Source of the DNA: Diplosphaera chodatii
Lineage: Eukaryota; Chlorophyta; Trebouxiophyceae; Prasiolales; Stichococcaceae
Direction of reading: 5' to 3'
DNA length: 64,000 bases
NCBI GenBank assembly: GCA_032358165.1
Contig: JAALGY010000020.1
Location: 2,108,001 to 2,172,000 of the forward strand
Shown piece by piece: positions 1-17,195 of this stretch. A program made the position numbers and the translations under genes. Position 1 is the first letter of the stretch; the number at the start of each line of letters is the position of its first letter. Under the pieces are notes generated by a model. That model saw nothing but the letters and a program-made list of their open reading frames with translations, searched no databases and was not told the DNA's origin.

Positions 1-6698
<6,698 letters not shown>

Positions 6699-7220
6699 AG
6701 GCACTTAAGATCACGTGAGCAATCTGCCGGATGTTCAGGTTGACGTAGCAGGAGGGTATACAAACATGTGCCGGTGCCCTCATTACTGCACAAGTGTGCA
6801 TGGCTGCTACTTACTGGACATAGGGCGCAAACTTCAGCTAGAACAGGTTCTGAGGGTTTCTGCTGGGTGGTATGCACCTAATGACTGTTATCCAGCTTCG
6901 GGTGCTGACACTTCTGCAGGCATGTTTGCGAGCCTTGATGCTTGCCCAGCTCACAATGCACTGACGCAGGATATGAGATGAAGCGTTGATGATTGCCTGT
7001 ATCGTTGCAGGGTTGCACTTGTGCTAACCCAACTCCTGATCCTATAACTTCTGCCACCTAGTGGAAAAGTACCTCAAACCCTTGCAAGAATTGGAGCGAT
7101 GTGAACGAAACAACAGCATGTCAAATCATTGGCCTAACCACAAGTGCCTCCTCCAGGGTGCATCCATCTCGCCAGTTCCTATCAGGCGCTGTTGCACACG
7201 CAGCCCGTGGCAGCTGGCAC
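6699..7220. other. convergent 3' intergenic region
   Basis: Lies between the stop of the BEACH gene and the stop of the first FDH gene, so it should hold both 3' untranslated regions. I see no further gene, tRNA or repeat in it. Confidence 0.6.
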
Positions 7221-10200
7221 CTACTCATACTGTGATGCCAGCTGGCCCTCACGAACGATGTAGTAGTCTTCAGGGAGGGGCTCCTGCAGCAGCACCAGCT
7301 TACAAGCCTTACTGTGCACAGACGTTCGGCGAAGCAATGGTCGCTGTGCTGCAACCATCGACTCCATCCTGCTGTCAAGCACCACGTGAACAAAGGCTTG
7401 AGGAAAGGCATGCATGCAGATGTTTCAGAGGGACCAGCTGATGGTGACAGCTGGATGTAGAATCCAAATTACCTCCTGCACCCAGCGGTCCAGGCAAGTG
7501 CATGTGCCATCCGCATACCGGCGCTGCACCACAGTTCATGGTTTTCAGCCCACATGCATGGCACATAACCGCGCATCTGTCGACAGCTTACCCCTCTGCA
7601 GCATGCAAAGTGGCTTGATCATCAGTTGAACATGCCGCACACACCTGGGCGTCGATGGTCAGGCCTGCAACAGACACAGCGAAGATCAGCTGTGTTACAC
7701 ACACGCACGCTGCTACTGATACATACCTTGTGTTGCCATTGACACCAAGGAGCCACCTTGAACATGGGGACGCTGTTTGCGATGTCAAAAACGGTGCGCA
7801 CCAGCCATGTGCGGCGTCATTGCATTGCTGGGCATGGTCCGCCATGCGTGGTTTGATGGCGCCTGTTACAGCAACAAGCCCGTCTCAAGGCCTTGGTTAG
7901 CGGGCTTGCACCACATATGTAGAGACTGCCATGCAGCTCAACGCTGCAGACTGGAACAGTGCAGACACGGCCTCAGCACGCCGACATAGTCGAAGGGGCT
8001 GTCTGCTCACCGGCTGATGCGGGTGCAGCAACAGAACACACAGAGTGTCAGTGACCTGTTTGACTCATGTTGACATGACATAGTCATGCTGAGCACATGC
8101 ATTTGAACATGCACAAGCAGGAAGGACTTATCCAAACATCGCCCGAGTAGCCCTTCAACTGTCCGCTCTCACAGGCCCTGACAATGGCATCGGTGTCACA
8201 GATGGCCCCACGAGCACAGTTGACCTGGGAATATGACAGCAGACGTCACCCCAAGCTGAGGTGCACATACGCAATGGGTTACGAAGAACGAGTCAGCATA
8301 CTTCATATCCAGTTTGTGCATTTGTCATGTTTGATCAGTCGAAGAGAGAGCTGGCTGGCACCAGGACAGCGCCCTTCTTCATCTTGCCGATGGTCTCATC
8401 ATTGAACATGCCACGCGTCTTGTCACTGAGCGGCACGTTGACGACGACCTGCAATCATGTATGCAGAGAGAGGGATGTTCCATGATCCTCGGGCAAACAT
8501 GCAGCGCAGCAAGGTGAAAGGGCGGCAAATGTGTAACAAAGCTATATATGCAGGTTATCTGCTGTCTGGCAGCAAGCCCATCTGGCACTTTATGAGCGCC
8601 CACCACTTCGCACTTGCCCAGGAACGTGTCCAGGTCGGATTCGAAGGTGATGCCCAGCTGCTGCATGGCCGGCTTCTCGTGGCGGCCGTAGTACAGCAGC
8701 TCCTTGGCCTCCCAGCCCTGCAGCACAGTGGGCAATCACTCGATACGATTCCGCTTGTGCAACAACCAACCTACGGGCCCTTAGTGATGGCCGTCATGCC
8801 GCATCTTTATAGACCCTCCAAGGGCAACTCATGATCATGAGGTGTTTATCAACCAGCGCGAATGATGATTCTGATTAGATGCTGCCACCGTGTGCGCACA
8901 GCAGCCAGCTAACACTGTCAGGGGCTTCGTGCATCCCACCTTCTGCACGCGACGCATGAACTCGACACCAATGTTGCCTGCAGGAGCACAGTGGTTGTCA
9001 TTCCCAGCTGAAGTGTGTATGCTCACCATACAAACATGCCGCACGGTGCCAACAACGTTGAGGAGCTGCAATGCAGACACAAGGGAAGGAAGACGCACCA
9101 CCGCCAACAGTGCCCACAACCTGCAGTGCAGACATCTCCAGTCACGAGTGCCCACGCTACTTCACGGTCCTGACACCCAGCATGTGCAGACCCCACACCC
9201 TCCTGGCACCAAGCGCGTATTGCTTGAAATCACAGAGGCACAGTCCCCATGCAGCTGCACCGGCGGCACTCACCCGGTGCTTGAAGTCGTACGAGTCCTT
9301 GGTGGCCGCACACACATCCCAGCCGCCGCTGCCAACCTGCTGGTGTGCTGCACCACAGGAAGCAGGGCCTCTTAGCACATGTGCTGGCAGGTGCACAATC
9401 AGCTGCTGCAGCTGAGGCAATGGCGCTGGCAGCGTAGCACAGCTCTGCGCGCTTGTCACCGGTCACCGCTGCAGGGAAAGTGCGCACCCTGGTTGTAGCC
9501 GCGCAGCAGGATCAGGCAGCGCATGATCTCATCCTCTGCCACCGAGTCCGTGTTGCTGCCTGCATACAGGAGTGCTGTAATGTCCACGATAGGATATGCA
9601 TCAAGCGCCTGGTACCGGCAACGAACGTCATCCCTTCAACTTCAGGGTAGTTAGTTTGCCCTTGCTGGGTCAGTTGCAGGAGTAGTGGAAACACCTGTCA
9701 TCTCGGCAACGGTCACGCCCGCATCTGCCGCCGCGTGGATGTCGATGTGGTCTGACCCGACGCCCGCCGTCAGGATCAGCTTCAGCTTGGGTGCCCTTTT
9801 GAGGCGCTCCTCTGCAGAGCGCCATGTATTCGTACTGTTATCAAAAGCATGCATGTAATGTCCACAGCTCCTGTCGCGCTGCAGCTCGTGCGGCAGGCAT
9901 CCAATGCACTGTGTGCAGCCGCAGTGGGGTATGGGGACTCACTGGTGACATACGCAGGATGGAAGGGCTGCAGCAGGGGTCCAAGCCGTCAGCAGCGTCT
10001 TTTGCAACGCCCCAGCATGAGCACTGGACATATCAGATGCATACATCATGCGCAGGACTCACTGTCGTCACGAGCACGTCGGCCTTGGGCAGCAGCTTGT
10101 CCAACTCTGCAGCGGTGTTCCATCGTTGCATCACCAGAACATGTGGCTCACACAGCACCATCCAATGTGCGCCAGCGCCTTCTCTACAGGACTCCACATG

Positions 10201-10825
10201 GCAGGAAGCAACGACGAGTCCATACCCGAATCATCACCCTCCTTGTGGTTGGTCGCTACCACTGTGGCATTGTGATACTTGGCCCACTCCTCCAACCCCA
10301 GAGCATGTTCTACACAGTTTAGGTACCTGCGGCACATGGACACGGATGGCACGGTTGCAGGGACAGTCTGGCACACAACAGTCGCAACCTGTCAGCAGGA
10401 TCCAGCAGCTGTCGAAATGACATCATCACTGACTGCAGGTTAGGCAGTCTGAACTGGTCAGCCTGCCATGACAGAGTTTACAGGCGCAGGAGTCGCGCAC
10501 TCGGGGTTCTGGGCTGCGTCGCCGCCTTTGGGCAGCACCGCGAGAATGAAAAGCCGCTCGCCGTATTGCACCTGCTCAACGACGATGCTGGTTTGGCGCC
10601 CGTGATCACACATGGCTTGAGCAGTGTTGCCTTGCGATCAAGGAGTGCAGTGCGCGTCGCAATGCTGCCCAGCTGGTGCGTCGCAATGCAGCCCAGGCAG
10701 CTCATCGGCAGTGTGCGGCAAGCATTCCTCGACGCTTCTGCACGCTCATCAACAGAGGGCACAGGTCAACATCGAGGGTGCACCTCGTTGGTGATATGGC
10801 CATTTGTCTCTGTGATCTCCCCCAT
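7221..10825 (-). CDS. NAD-dependent formate dehydrogenase, copy 1
   Basis: Oxidises formate to CO2 with NAD+. Belongs to the D-2-hydroxyacid dehydrogenase fold family, plant-type FDH. Exons run right to left. The proposed first exon, 10825-10784 ([14 protein letters not shown]), joins in phase to 10571-10501 ([11 protein letters not shown]), then 10326-10226 ([16 protein letters not shown]), 10106-10063 and 9967-9943 (PFHPAYVT). Next come [16 protein letters not shown] (~9700-9820), [14 protein letters not shown] (~9472-9560), [14 protein letters not shown] and a Rossmann glycine motif split by an intron ([11 protein letters not shown]). After these are [26 protein letters not shown] (8224-8132), PHQP (8011-8022), NAMTPHMAG and the C-terminus ending LASQYE. 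Asn, Arg, Gln and His equivalent to the bacterial FDH catalytic residues are all present. One intron (8023-8131) has AT-AC ends. No obvious mitochondrial presequence is visible, unlike most plant FDHs. The start exon is the least certain part. Confidence 0.88.
8023..8131 (-). other. candidate AT-AC intron in FDH copy 1
   Basis: On the minus strand the exon ending YSGDVW is followed by ATAAGTCCTT. The next in-frame family segment (PHQP, 8011-8022) is preceded by GCTGCAC. The 109-base interval therefore starts with AT and ends with AC. The equivalent intron in FDH copy 2 is ordinary GT-AG (GTGAGT...GCAG) at the same codon boundary. ATAAGT is the donor known for AT-AC introns handled by the major spliceosome. 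I see no good U12 branch-point sequence near the 3' end. Confidence 0.6.
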
Positions 10826-11964
10826 GCTTCAGTGCGTGTACCGCCGACGCAATGCAGGTACCTGTCACAGGCAGCCACCCGGAGATGAGCCACTGACAAG
10901 TTGCTGCGATTTGAGATCAGGTAATTGACCCTCATTGGTGTTGCATTCGCGAGCGTTGCATGTGTACTCTCGAAGTTGCATGCACGAGGATGATGCGGCA
11001 TACACTGCTCACCCGATCTGCTGTCCTGAAGTAATTTGCGCTTGTAGCCGTGCCAAGTTTGCAGTCTGACGTTCGCCTTAGTGTCAACGCAATTGCGCCT
11101 CCAGGCTGCTGCAGAGAATGTGACCTGCTATCCGCAGCTTCTCATGTCAGGTGTCCTAAAAGAGCTGGTGCCAGTCCCGGAAGCTGCCTTGTCGGGCATG
11201 CTCAGGACGCCCCTGCGTGTGAGCAAATGCAACCCGATAGATCATTGTGTCGTCTCACATAACATGCAGCCTGTCGCCACCCAGTCGCTGATACGTGAGG
11301 CTCAGCGCCCTCACATCGGATGGTACTGACTGACCACCTTGGTATGTTGAACAGATGACCATCCGTACAGCGGGTTGCAATGTGGACGCATATCGAGTGC
11401 TCCCATGACAGGTTGCAGGCGCCTAACCATCCGCTGCGGCGGCTGCACTCGCAACATTTGCGCCTCACGTGCGCGTCTGACCGTCTGACAGGGCAGCGGC
11501 GGGAGCTACCATGCATCAAGCGTTTGCTACCTGATACTCTGTCACCGAATGCCGTACCAGCCGCTTGTTGATTTGCACGCAGACTCAGGTGCTGCTTCAT
11601 GCATCAACTAACCTTATTCGCATCGGATTCTGCCAGCAGTGGCGTGCATCTATATCGCCACCAAACATGCAACTGGAGGTTGCCGCATCATCGTACTAGA
11701 TATCACAGCTGCTGTCAACCATCACATCGTGCAACGAGTACGCGATTTGCTTCTCCGAGGCTTGGCAGGCCAACCAGGCTGTGCTTACGCTAGCTGTGCA
11801 CTTCACTTCACCAATGAAGTGAAACCTTCATGCACACATGGCGCCTGTCCTGCTCTTGTGCCTGTGCATCAATGCGTGATATTCACCCACAGCCACGCAT
11901 CAACTCATGATCATTGTTGCAAAGCTTGGAATGATCTCACCGCACCTGTGTCTCGACATGGTCC
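10826..11964. other. intergenic between FDH copies 1 and 2
   Basis: Upstream of FDH copy 1 and downstream of FDH copy 2, both on the minus strand, so it should contain the copy 1 promoter and the copy 2 3' end. Short open frames occur on both strands, but none matches a family I know or sits between convincing splice sites. Confidence 0.5.
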
Positions 11965-14900
11965 TCAGGTGCAAGCTTCGGCCAGCTTGCCCTCGCGCAC
12001 GATGTAGTACTCGTCAGGCAGCGCCTCCTGCAGGGAATGGCGGGTGATTCTGAAGCGACTGATTGGCACAGCCTGTCGTCAGGACGGCTCCCATCAAAGC
12101 ACACCTGGGCAATCCATCGGCTCAGGCAGGTCTTCGTGCCACTGGCGTAGCGCCACTGCAGGGGCAGAAGCAGCCTCATGTGACAGTCACATCACAGCTA
12201 GCGCAGCTGGGTAGGTAGTCAACGAGAACAGGCGCAGCGTCTGGACAGTGATGGAGCAGGCTGGTTGACCAATGCAATAATATCGGATGCGTGCACCTGA
12301 GCATCGATGGTCAGGCCTGCAGCAGGCAGCACATCAGCGCCTTGTCAGCACTGAATCTGCCATGCTACTTGGAGCGCTGCACACGTGAAAGTGCAGATGC
12401 ACAACATCGCTGCTGCCATACAAAAGACGCGCGCACCGGCCGTGTGCGGCGTCATCGCATTGCGCGGCATGTGGCGCCACGGGTGGTCTCGTGGTGCCTT
12501 GCACATAGAAGAAGAAATCCTCGGCACGCATGTGGGGGGCACTCTGTGTGCTGGCTGCTGACAACAGGCATCCCGTCAGAACAGCAACACTGCACAGGCT
12601 GGCAGGGCCGTCAGGAGAGGAGGACATTAGTGCCACCTACCGGCTGTTTCGGCTGCATTCCAAAAACAGCCAACTTCCAACTAGCCTGATGGACGATCAG
12701 GCATATGACCAGGTGTGCAGCCGGCAATGCAAAAGCTGTTGTGCACTTCTCGACTCACCCAGACATCCCCAGCATACTGCACCAGACGGGTTGGCAGAAC
12801 AGCACGTCAGCTACGTCTGTCCATAGAACTGGCCAGCGCACGGTCTGCAGGCAAGTGCGTAATGACAAAGCATTGCTGAAAGCAACATACAACGCAACTA
12901 ATGTGCTCACCCCCTTCAGCTGGCCGCTCTCGCAGGCCTTGACAACCGCATCGGTGTCGCAGATGGCACCTCGGGCACAGTTCACCTCGCAGATGCAACA
13001 GGACCAGGTGCAGGTGACTGTCAATATATCAGAGTTGACAGGTGACTCAAAAAGCAAGCACTGGCCAATGCCGAGCTGCAAGGCTCGTGCATGCAGGCTT
13101 CAAAGCTGCAGCTTCACGCATGCTTCAGTCTGGAGGCTGCAGCCATAGCTGATGGGATGCAGCGCACACCAGGACAGCGCCCTTCTTCATCTTGCCGATG
13201 GTCTCCGAGTTGAACATGCCGCGCGTTTTGTCGCTCAGCGGCACGTTGACTGCCACCTGCAGCCAGCGAGGATCCCATGCTACAACAATACGCATGGTGC
13301 CGAAGTTGTAGTGCTGCAGAGACACCCTTCGGTACCTTTCCGAAGATTTTCGTTGATCATTTTTACACACATGTTCGGTGACTCGACCTCAACCTCGACT
13401 TACAGAGGTAGGTCGTAATCAGCATGGTGATGCTTCACGCTTGTCTGCGGTGATGTGCTGATCAAGAAAGCAGCAGGTAGGGACCTACCACATCGCATTT
13501 GCTCAGGAAGGCATCGAAATCGCATTCGAACTTGACGCCCAGCTCCTCGATCTCCGGCTTCCGGTGGCGCCCGTAATACAGCAGCTCCTTTGGCTCCCAG
13601 CCCTGTAGCAAGTGGCAGAGCTGCTCTTGCTTCCCGCCCCCACGACAGCAAAGTGGTGTAGGAAAGTCCTCTTTGCAGCAGTTTAAAGACCGCATCAGGT
13701 GCGCTGCATCTCAGGAAGCGCATTGGGCCCAAGCCGGCACCAGTATCAGTCAAGAAGTGCAGCCCACCTTGTGGACACGCTTCATGTACTCTTGGCCAAC
13801 TGCAGCAGACCAGAAAATTATGACAAACATGGCCTTGACCAAACTTTCTAGTAATGTATGGTGACAGCAGAGGCAAAGTGCCAAACTCACTGTGTCCCGC
13901 GCCTACTGTGCCCACAACCTGCAGCCAGCGGGGCAATAGCATGATACACCTAATGTGCAAGGCTCTCATCCAGTAGGCCATCACTCTGTATAGCTTCCAT
14001 TTGCCAAACACCACACACATCTTGCTGCATACACTGTGCGTGCAAGGCTGGCATGGAAAGTTGTCACCTTGTTCTTGAAGTTGTAGGCATCTGCTGTGGC
14101 CGCGCAGACATCCCACTCTCCTTTCTTGATTTGCTCATGACCTGAGCATTGTCATTGGCAGCAGTAGCTGTCATGTAACATGCCGAGATGGCCGGCTAGG
14201 CTGTGCGTCGCAGCGCAGGGCAAGTGTAAGAGGGGCCACATAAGACAGCAGACCGAGCTGAAAATACGCAGGCGCACCTTGGACGAAGTTGCGCAGCAGA
14301 ATGAGCGACAGCATGATCTCGTGCTCTGCCACAGAGTCGGTGTTGCTGCCTGCATCATGCACGCATGGTGCAGCGTGTGGTCTTTACAAGGTGTAGGGAA
14401 CATCGCTTGAGCCGCAGACACGCTGCAGAGGACACCTGTATGCTCGTGCTTGCCTGTGATCTCTGCGACTGTCAAGTTGTTGTCTGCGGCGGCGTGCAGA
14501 TCAATGTGGTCTGCAGAGCAATGCAAGAGCAGCATCAGTGCCGTCGCTTGCGTTATGTAACGCTGGCAGGCGTCACCAGAACAGGGCCAACAACTGCAGT
14601 CTATGTACCTGACCCCACGCCCGCAGTGACAATGAAGGTCAGCTTGTTAGCCTTCTGCAGGCGCTCGCCTGCACTGAAGACTTAGCAGTTCACGGCTGCT
14701 TGGTTCAGTGACAGAAGACGCACAAGGCCATGGTGCAGGATCGTGGTGATGCATGAATACATGTGCTCATGGCCACACATGCTGGGCTCACGCGTGACAT
14801 AGGCCGGGTGGAAAGGCTGCAGCATAGTGGCAGCAGGACACCTGTCGTCAGCTGATATTCACAGCAAATTCTACAGTCAGTTCCTGACACATGAAGCACA

Positions 14901-16327
14901 GGCAGTTGTGCTCACTGTTGTAATCAGAATGTCCGCCTGAGGCAGCAGCTCGTCGAACTCTGCACACCAACAGATCAGTTGTTGACTGGTGCACGTTTCA
15001 TGCTCCTCTTCATGACATTGCACAGTGCAGACCGCTGCAGGCCATGGCAATCACAGGCGGGTGACAACAGCGATAGCTTGGTGGCCGGCCGGCCACCCTG
15101 CTCGTCAGCAGCATTTGCAGCTGAAAGCGCATGCAGCAGGATGTGAGGACCTCACTGGAATTGGGGCGGTCCTGGATTTAAATGATGATTCTACATCAGT
15201 TCCGTTTTTTAAGAAAACCATAGTTAATACTAAAACAGGGTCGAGTAAAACATTTGAACGTGCCAATATGCGGAAAAATTTAAAAAAAATTGATAATAGA
15301 AGCTTTGACGGGTGCTGGTAAATTTTTTGAGCAGTTTGCTTTCCACCTTGTCGTTCGTCGCCACAAGAGTTGCGCCGTGCTCCTTTGCCCACTCCCCCAG
15401 TCCAAGAGCGTGCTCCACACAGTTGAGGTACCTGCGAAAACATGCCGAGACCACAATGTCATGGCAGGCCAAAAGCATATTATGCTCTGCAGCAAATGTT
15501 CAGGGGCCCTGGTTGCTGCTGACATCATGATCGAGGGGCCTGGCAGCTTCCAGCCAGTTTGTTGCAGCAGCCGCTGCGTTTTTGTGATCCTTAGTGGCAG
15601 TTGTGCTCACTCGGGGTTCTTGGCTGCGATGCCGCCCTTGGGTAGCACCGCCAGCATAAACAGCTTGTCGCCTCCCTTGATCTGCAACCCATGCACACCA
15701 CCGCCATGCTGCATGTGCCTGGTGATGGACATTGCACAGTACAACGATGCACAATGCACAACATGCAGTCATCACGCCCTGGCGCCCAGTGCATCCAAAC
15801 ATTGCAGCCATATACCATGCTTCGGTGTTATGGCTGAAGGAATCAAATCGGCCACATTAGGTCCTGCGCTAGAGCAGCCAAGTCCAGAGTGTTGCACCTC
15901 ATTGACGGCGGGCTCAGAGCTGGCGATGGTGTGCTCCAGGGCATCTTTGGCTCGCTTCGCAATTGCCTCCGCAGACGCCTGCACGAAGCCACACACGACC
16001 GAATGTCACGGCTTATGCTGCTGCTGGATATCGGAAGATCAGGTGCCAGATGGGTGGGTTACCACACAATGGTGCAAGCCAATCATGCGGATGCCTTTCC
16101 GAGACCGTGTTCTAGATGCAGAGCATGCGGCGAGCAGAACGCTGCGGCACAGGGACAGGCTTGTGCAGTGCACAATCGGCTGTGCATTGCAGTGGAATCA
16201 GCACAATGATTGCCATTTGCTTTGCCCTGCCGAGGGACCAGGAAGCATGCACGATACACTTGTACAAATAAACGTACAGGCAGAGTTAGAGACACACCTT
16301 TGCCCGCTCGGTCAGCTTCGATGCCAT
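11965..16327 (-). CDS. NAD-dependent formate dehydrogenase, copy 2
   Basis: Same enzyme family as copy 1 and close to it in sequence. The start is ATG at 16327 (MASKLTERAKV), then AIAKRAKDALEH (~15900-15980), [12 protein letters not shown] (~15600-15680), [19 protein letters not shown] (~15340-15430) and ELLPQADILITT (~14930-14965). These are followed by [94 protein letters not shown] and [13 protein letters not shown] (~12915-13000). Two microexons encode YAGDVW and PKQP, then come [23 protein letters not shown] and a C-terminus EYYIVREGKLAEACT. The catalytic Asn, Arg, Gln and His are all retained. The splice donor after the YLNCVEH exon is unclear because an AT-rich insert begins there. A GC-AG donor near 15340 would keep frame. 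Whether the spliced message is intact depends on that joint. Confidence 0.87.
12641..12776 (-). other. two microexons (18 and 12 bases) in FDH copy 2
   Basis: On the minus strand, 12776-12759 encodes YAGDVW, flanked by GCAG and GTGAGT. 12652-12641 encodes PKQP, flanked by ATGCAG and GTAGGT. Both are phase 0 and together fill the gap the family requires between QLKG and APRDHPWR. The Gln encoded in the 12-base exon aligns with the active-site Gln of FDH. Confidence 0.75.
15165..15335. other. AT-rich island in FDH copy 2
   Basis: About 170 bases of clearly AT-rich DNA with homopolymer runs, in a gene that is otherwise GC-rich. It sits in the intron after, and possibly partly inside, the exon encoding VATNDK. 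On the plus strand it is open to a stop at about 15321. The short peptide from this frame (for example FFKKTIVNTKTGSS) matches no family I recognise. A recent insertion, perhaps of organellar or mobile DNA, is one explanation. I see no target-site duplication I would defend. Confidence 0.6.
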
Positions 16328-17195
16328 TGTGTATGCCTGTCAGGATCGGTGCAAGATCGGTTGGTGTGCAGAGGCAGACTTTGATTGCTATGCACCCACT
16401 GAAAACGAGCTTGTATGCTGTAACGTCAGGCCCGAGGGCGATGCAGGGTGTGTACAGAATAGCTGCTTGCTGCTTGCTGATGGTCGAGCAAGGTCACCAA
16501 ACATGTGCATTTGTTTGCATGTGCGCAGCTCATTACACCCACCACATGAGTCGGCACTGCTACATACGTTCAAACGTAATACCTGTGTGGTGATTGCTCT
16601 GGGAGCTGCGAGCACCCTTGACACAAGTCGCCCTGCCATGCGCAACTTGAGGCTGAAGTCACTCCCCCCTGCGTAGGTTGTGGAACGGTTCAGCCCAAAC
16701 ATGCGATGAAAAGCCGAGCACGTAGCAGCAAACACTAAGGTGCTGACCACGCAGCAGCCTCGAGATCCCTTCGCGGCAGTTGATTTCCGTGGTGCTTACT
16801 TGATGTCAGGTTGTCGCTGGACCGCCGATGAAGGTATCGGCGGAGGATGTGAATGGCAGTGTTTCCACGAAGTTTCTGAATCGAACAGCTTTGCTTGCTA
16901 TGACAAGCGACAAAGTGATCTTCCTTACAACTCCTGAACGAATGTGCATGCTGTCACCTGCTCCAGCTTGCCAGGGACGACCCTGATCAGATCTCATGAG
17001 GCTGAAGGCGAGCGCTGTCACAACATAAAAGCAACTTTATCTCCTAATTAGTTTACTGCCAGGCAGGTGCTGGACAACTGCTGCGGCGCTCGACAAGAGC
17101 GACTGACAGTTAAACCAAGTCTGCTGGTAACTTTATCATCGGGCACACTCCCTCTGATATGCCCTGGAGTGTGCCTGCCTTTCAGTCTGGACACC
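16328..17195. other. intergenic between FDH copies 2 and 3
   Basis: Upstream of FDH copy 2 and downstream of FDH copy 3. I found no coding segment with family support. A modestly AT-rich patch lies at about 17025-17060. Confidence 0.5.

Noticed and set aside
9041..9066. Second VVGTV-encoding segment in FDH copy 1, next to the exon at ~9100
   Set aside because: It lacks the following glycines (it reads VRHVCMV). The other segment joins in phase to [10 protein letters not shown] and completes the Rossmann motif. It may be a degenerate exon duplicate, but support is weak.
7221..10825. FDH copy 1 as a pseudogene
   Set aside because: The donor GATGTTTGG/ATAAGT looked like a lost splice site. An AT-AC intron restores frame and the conserved Gln, and I found no frameshift or stop at the other joints I checked.
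15025..15321. 98-codon plus-strand frame through the AT-rich island
   Set aside because: Its first half is FDH intron sequence and only the last ~50 codons lie in the island. No family match, so not called as a gene.
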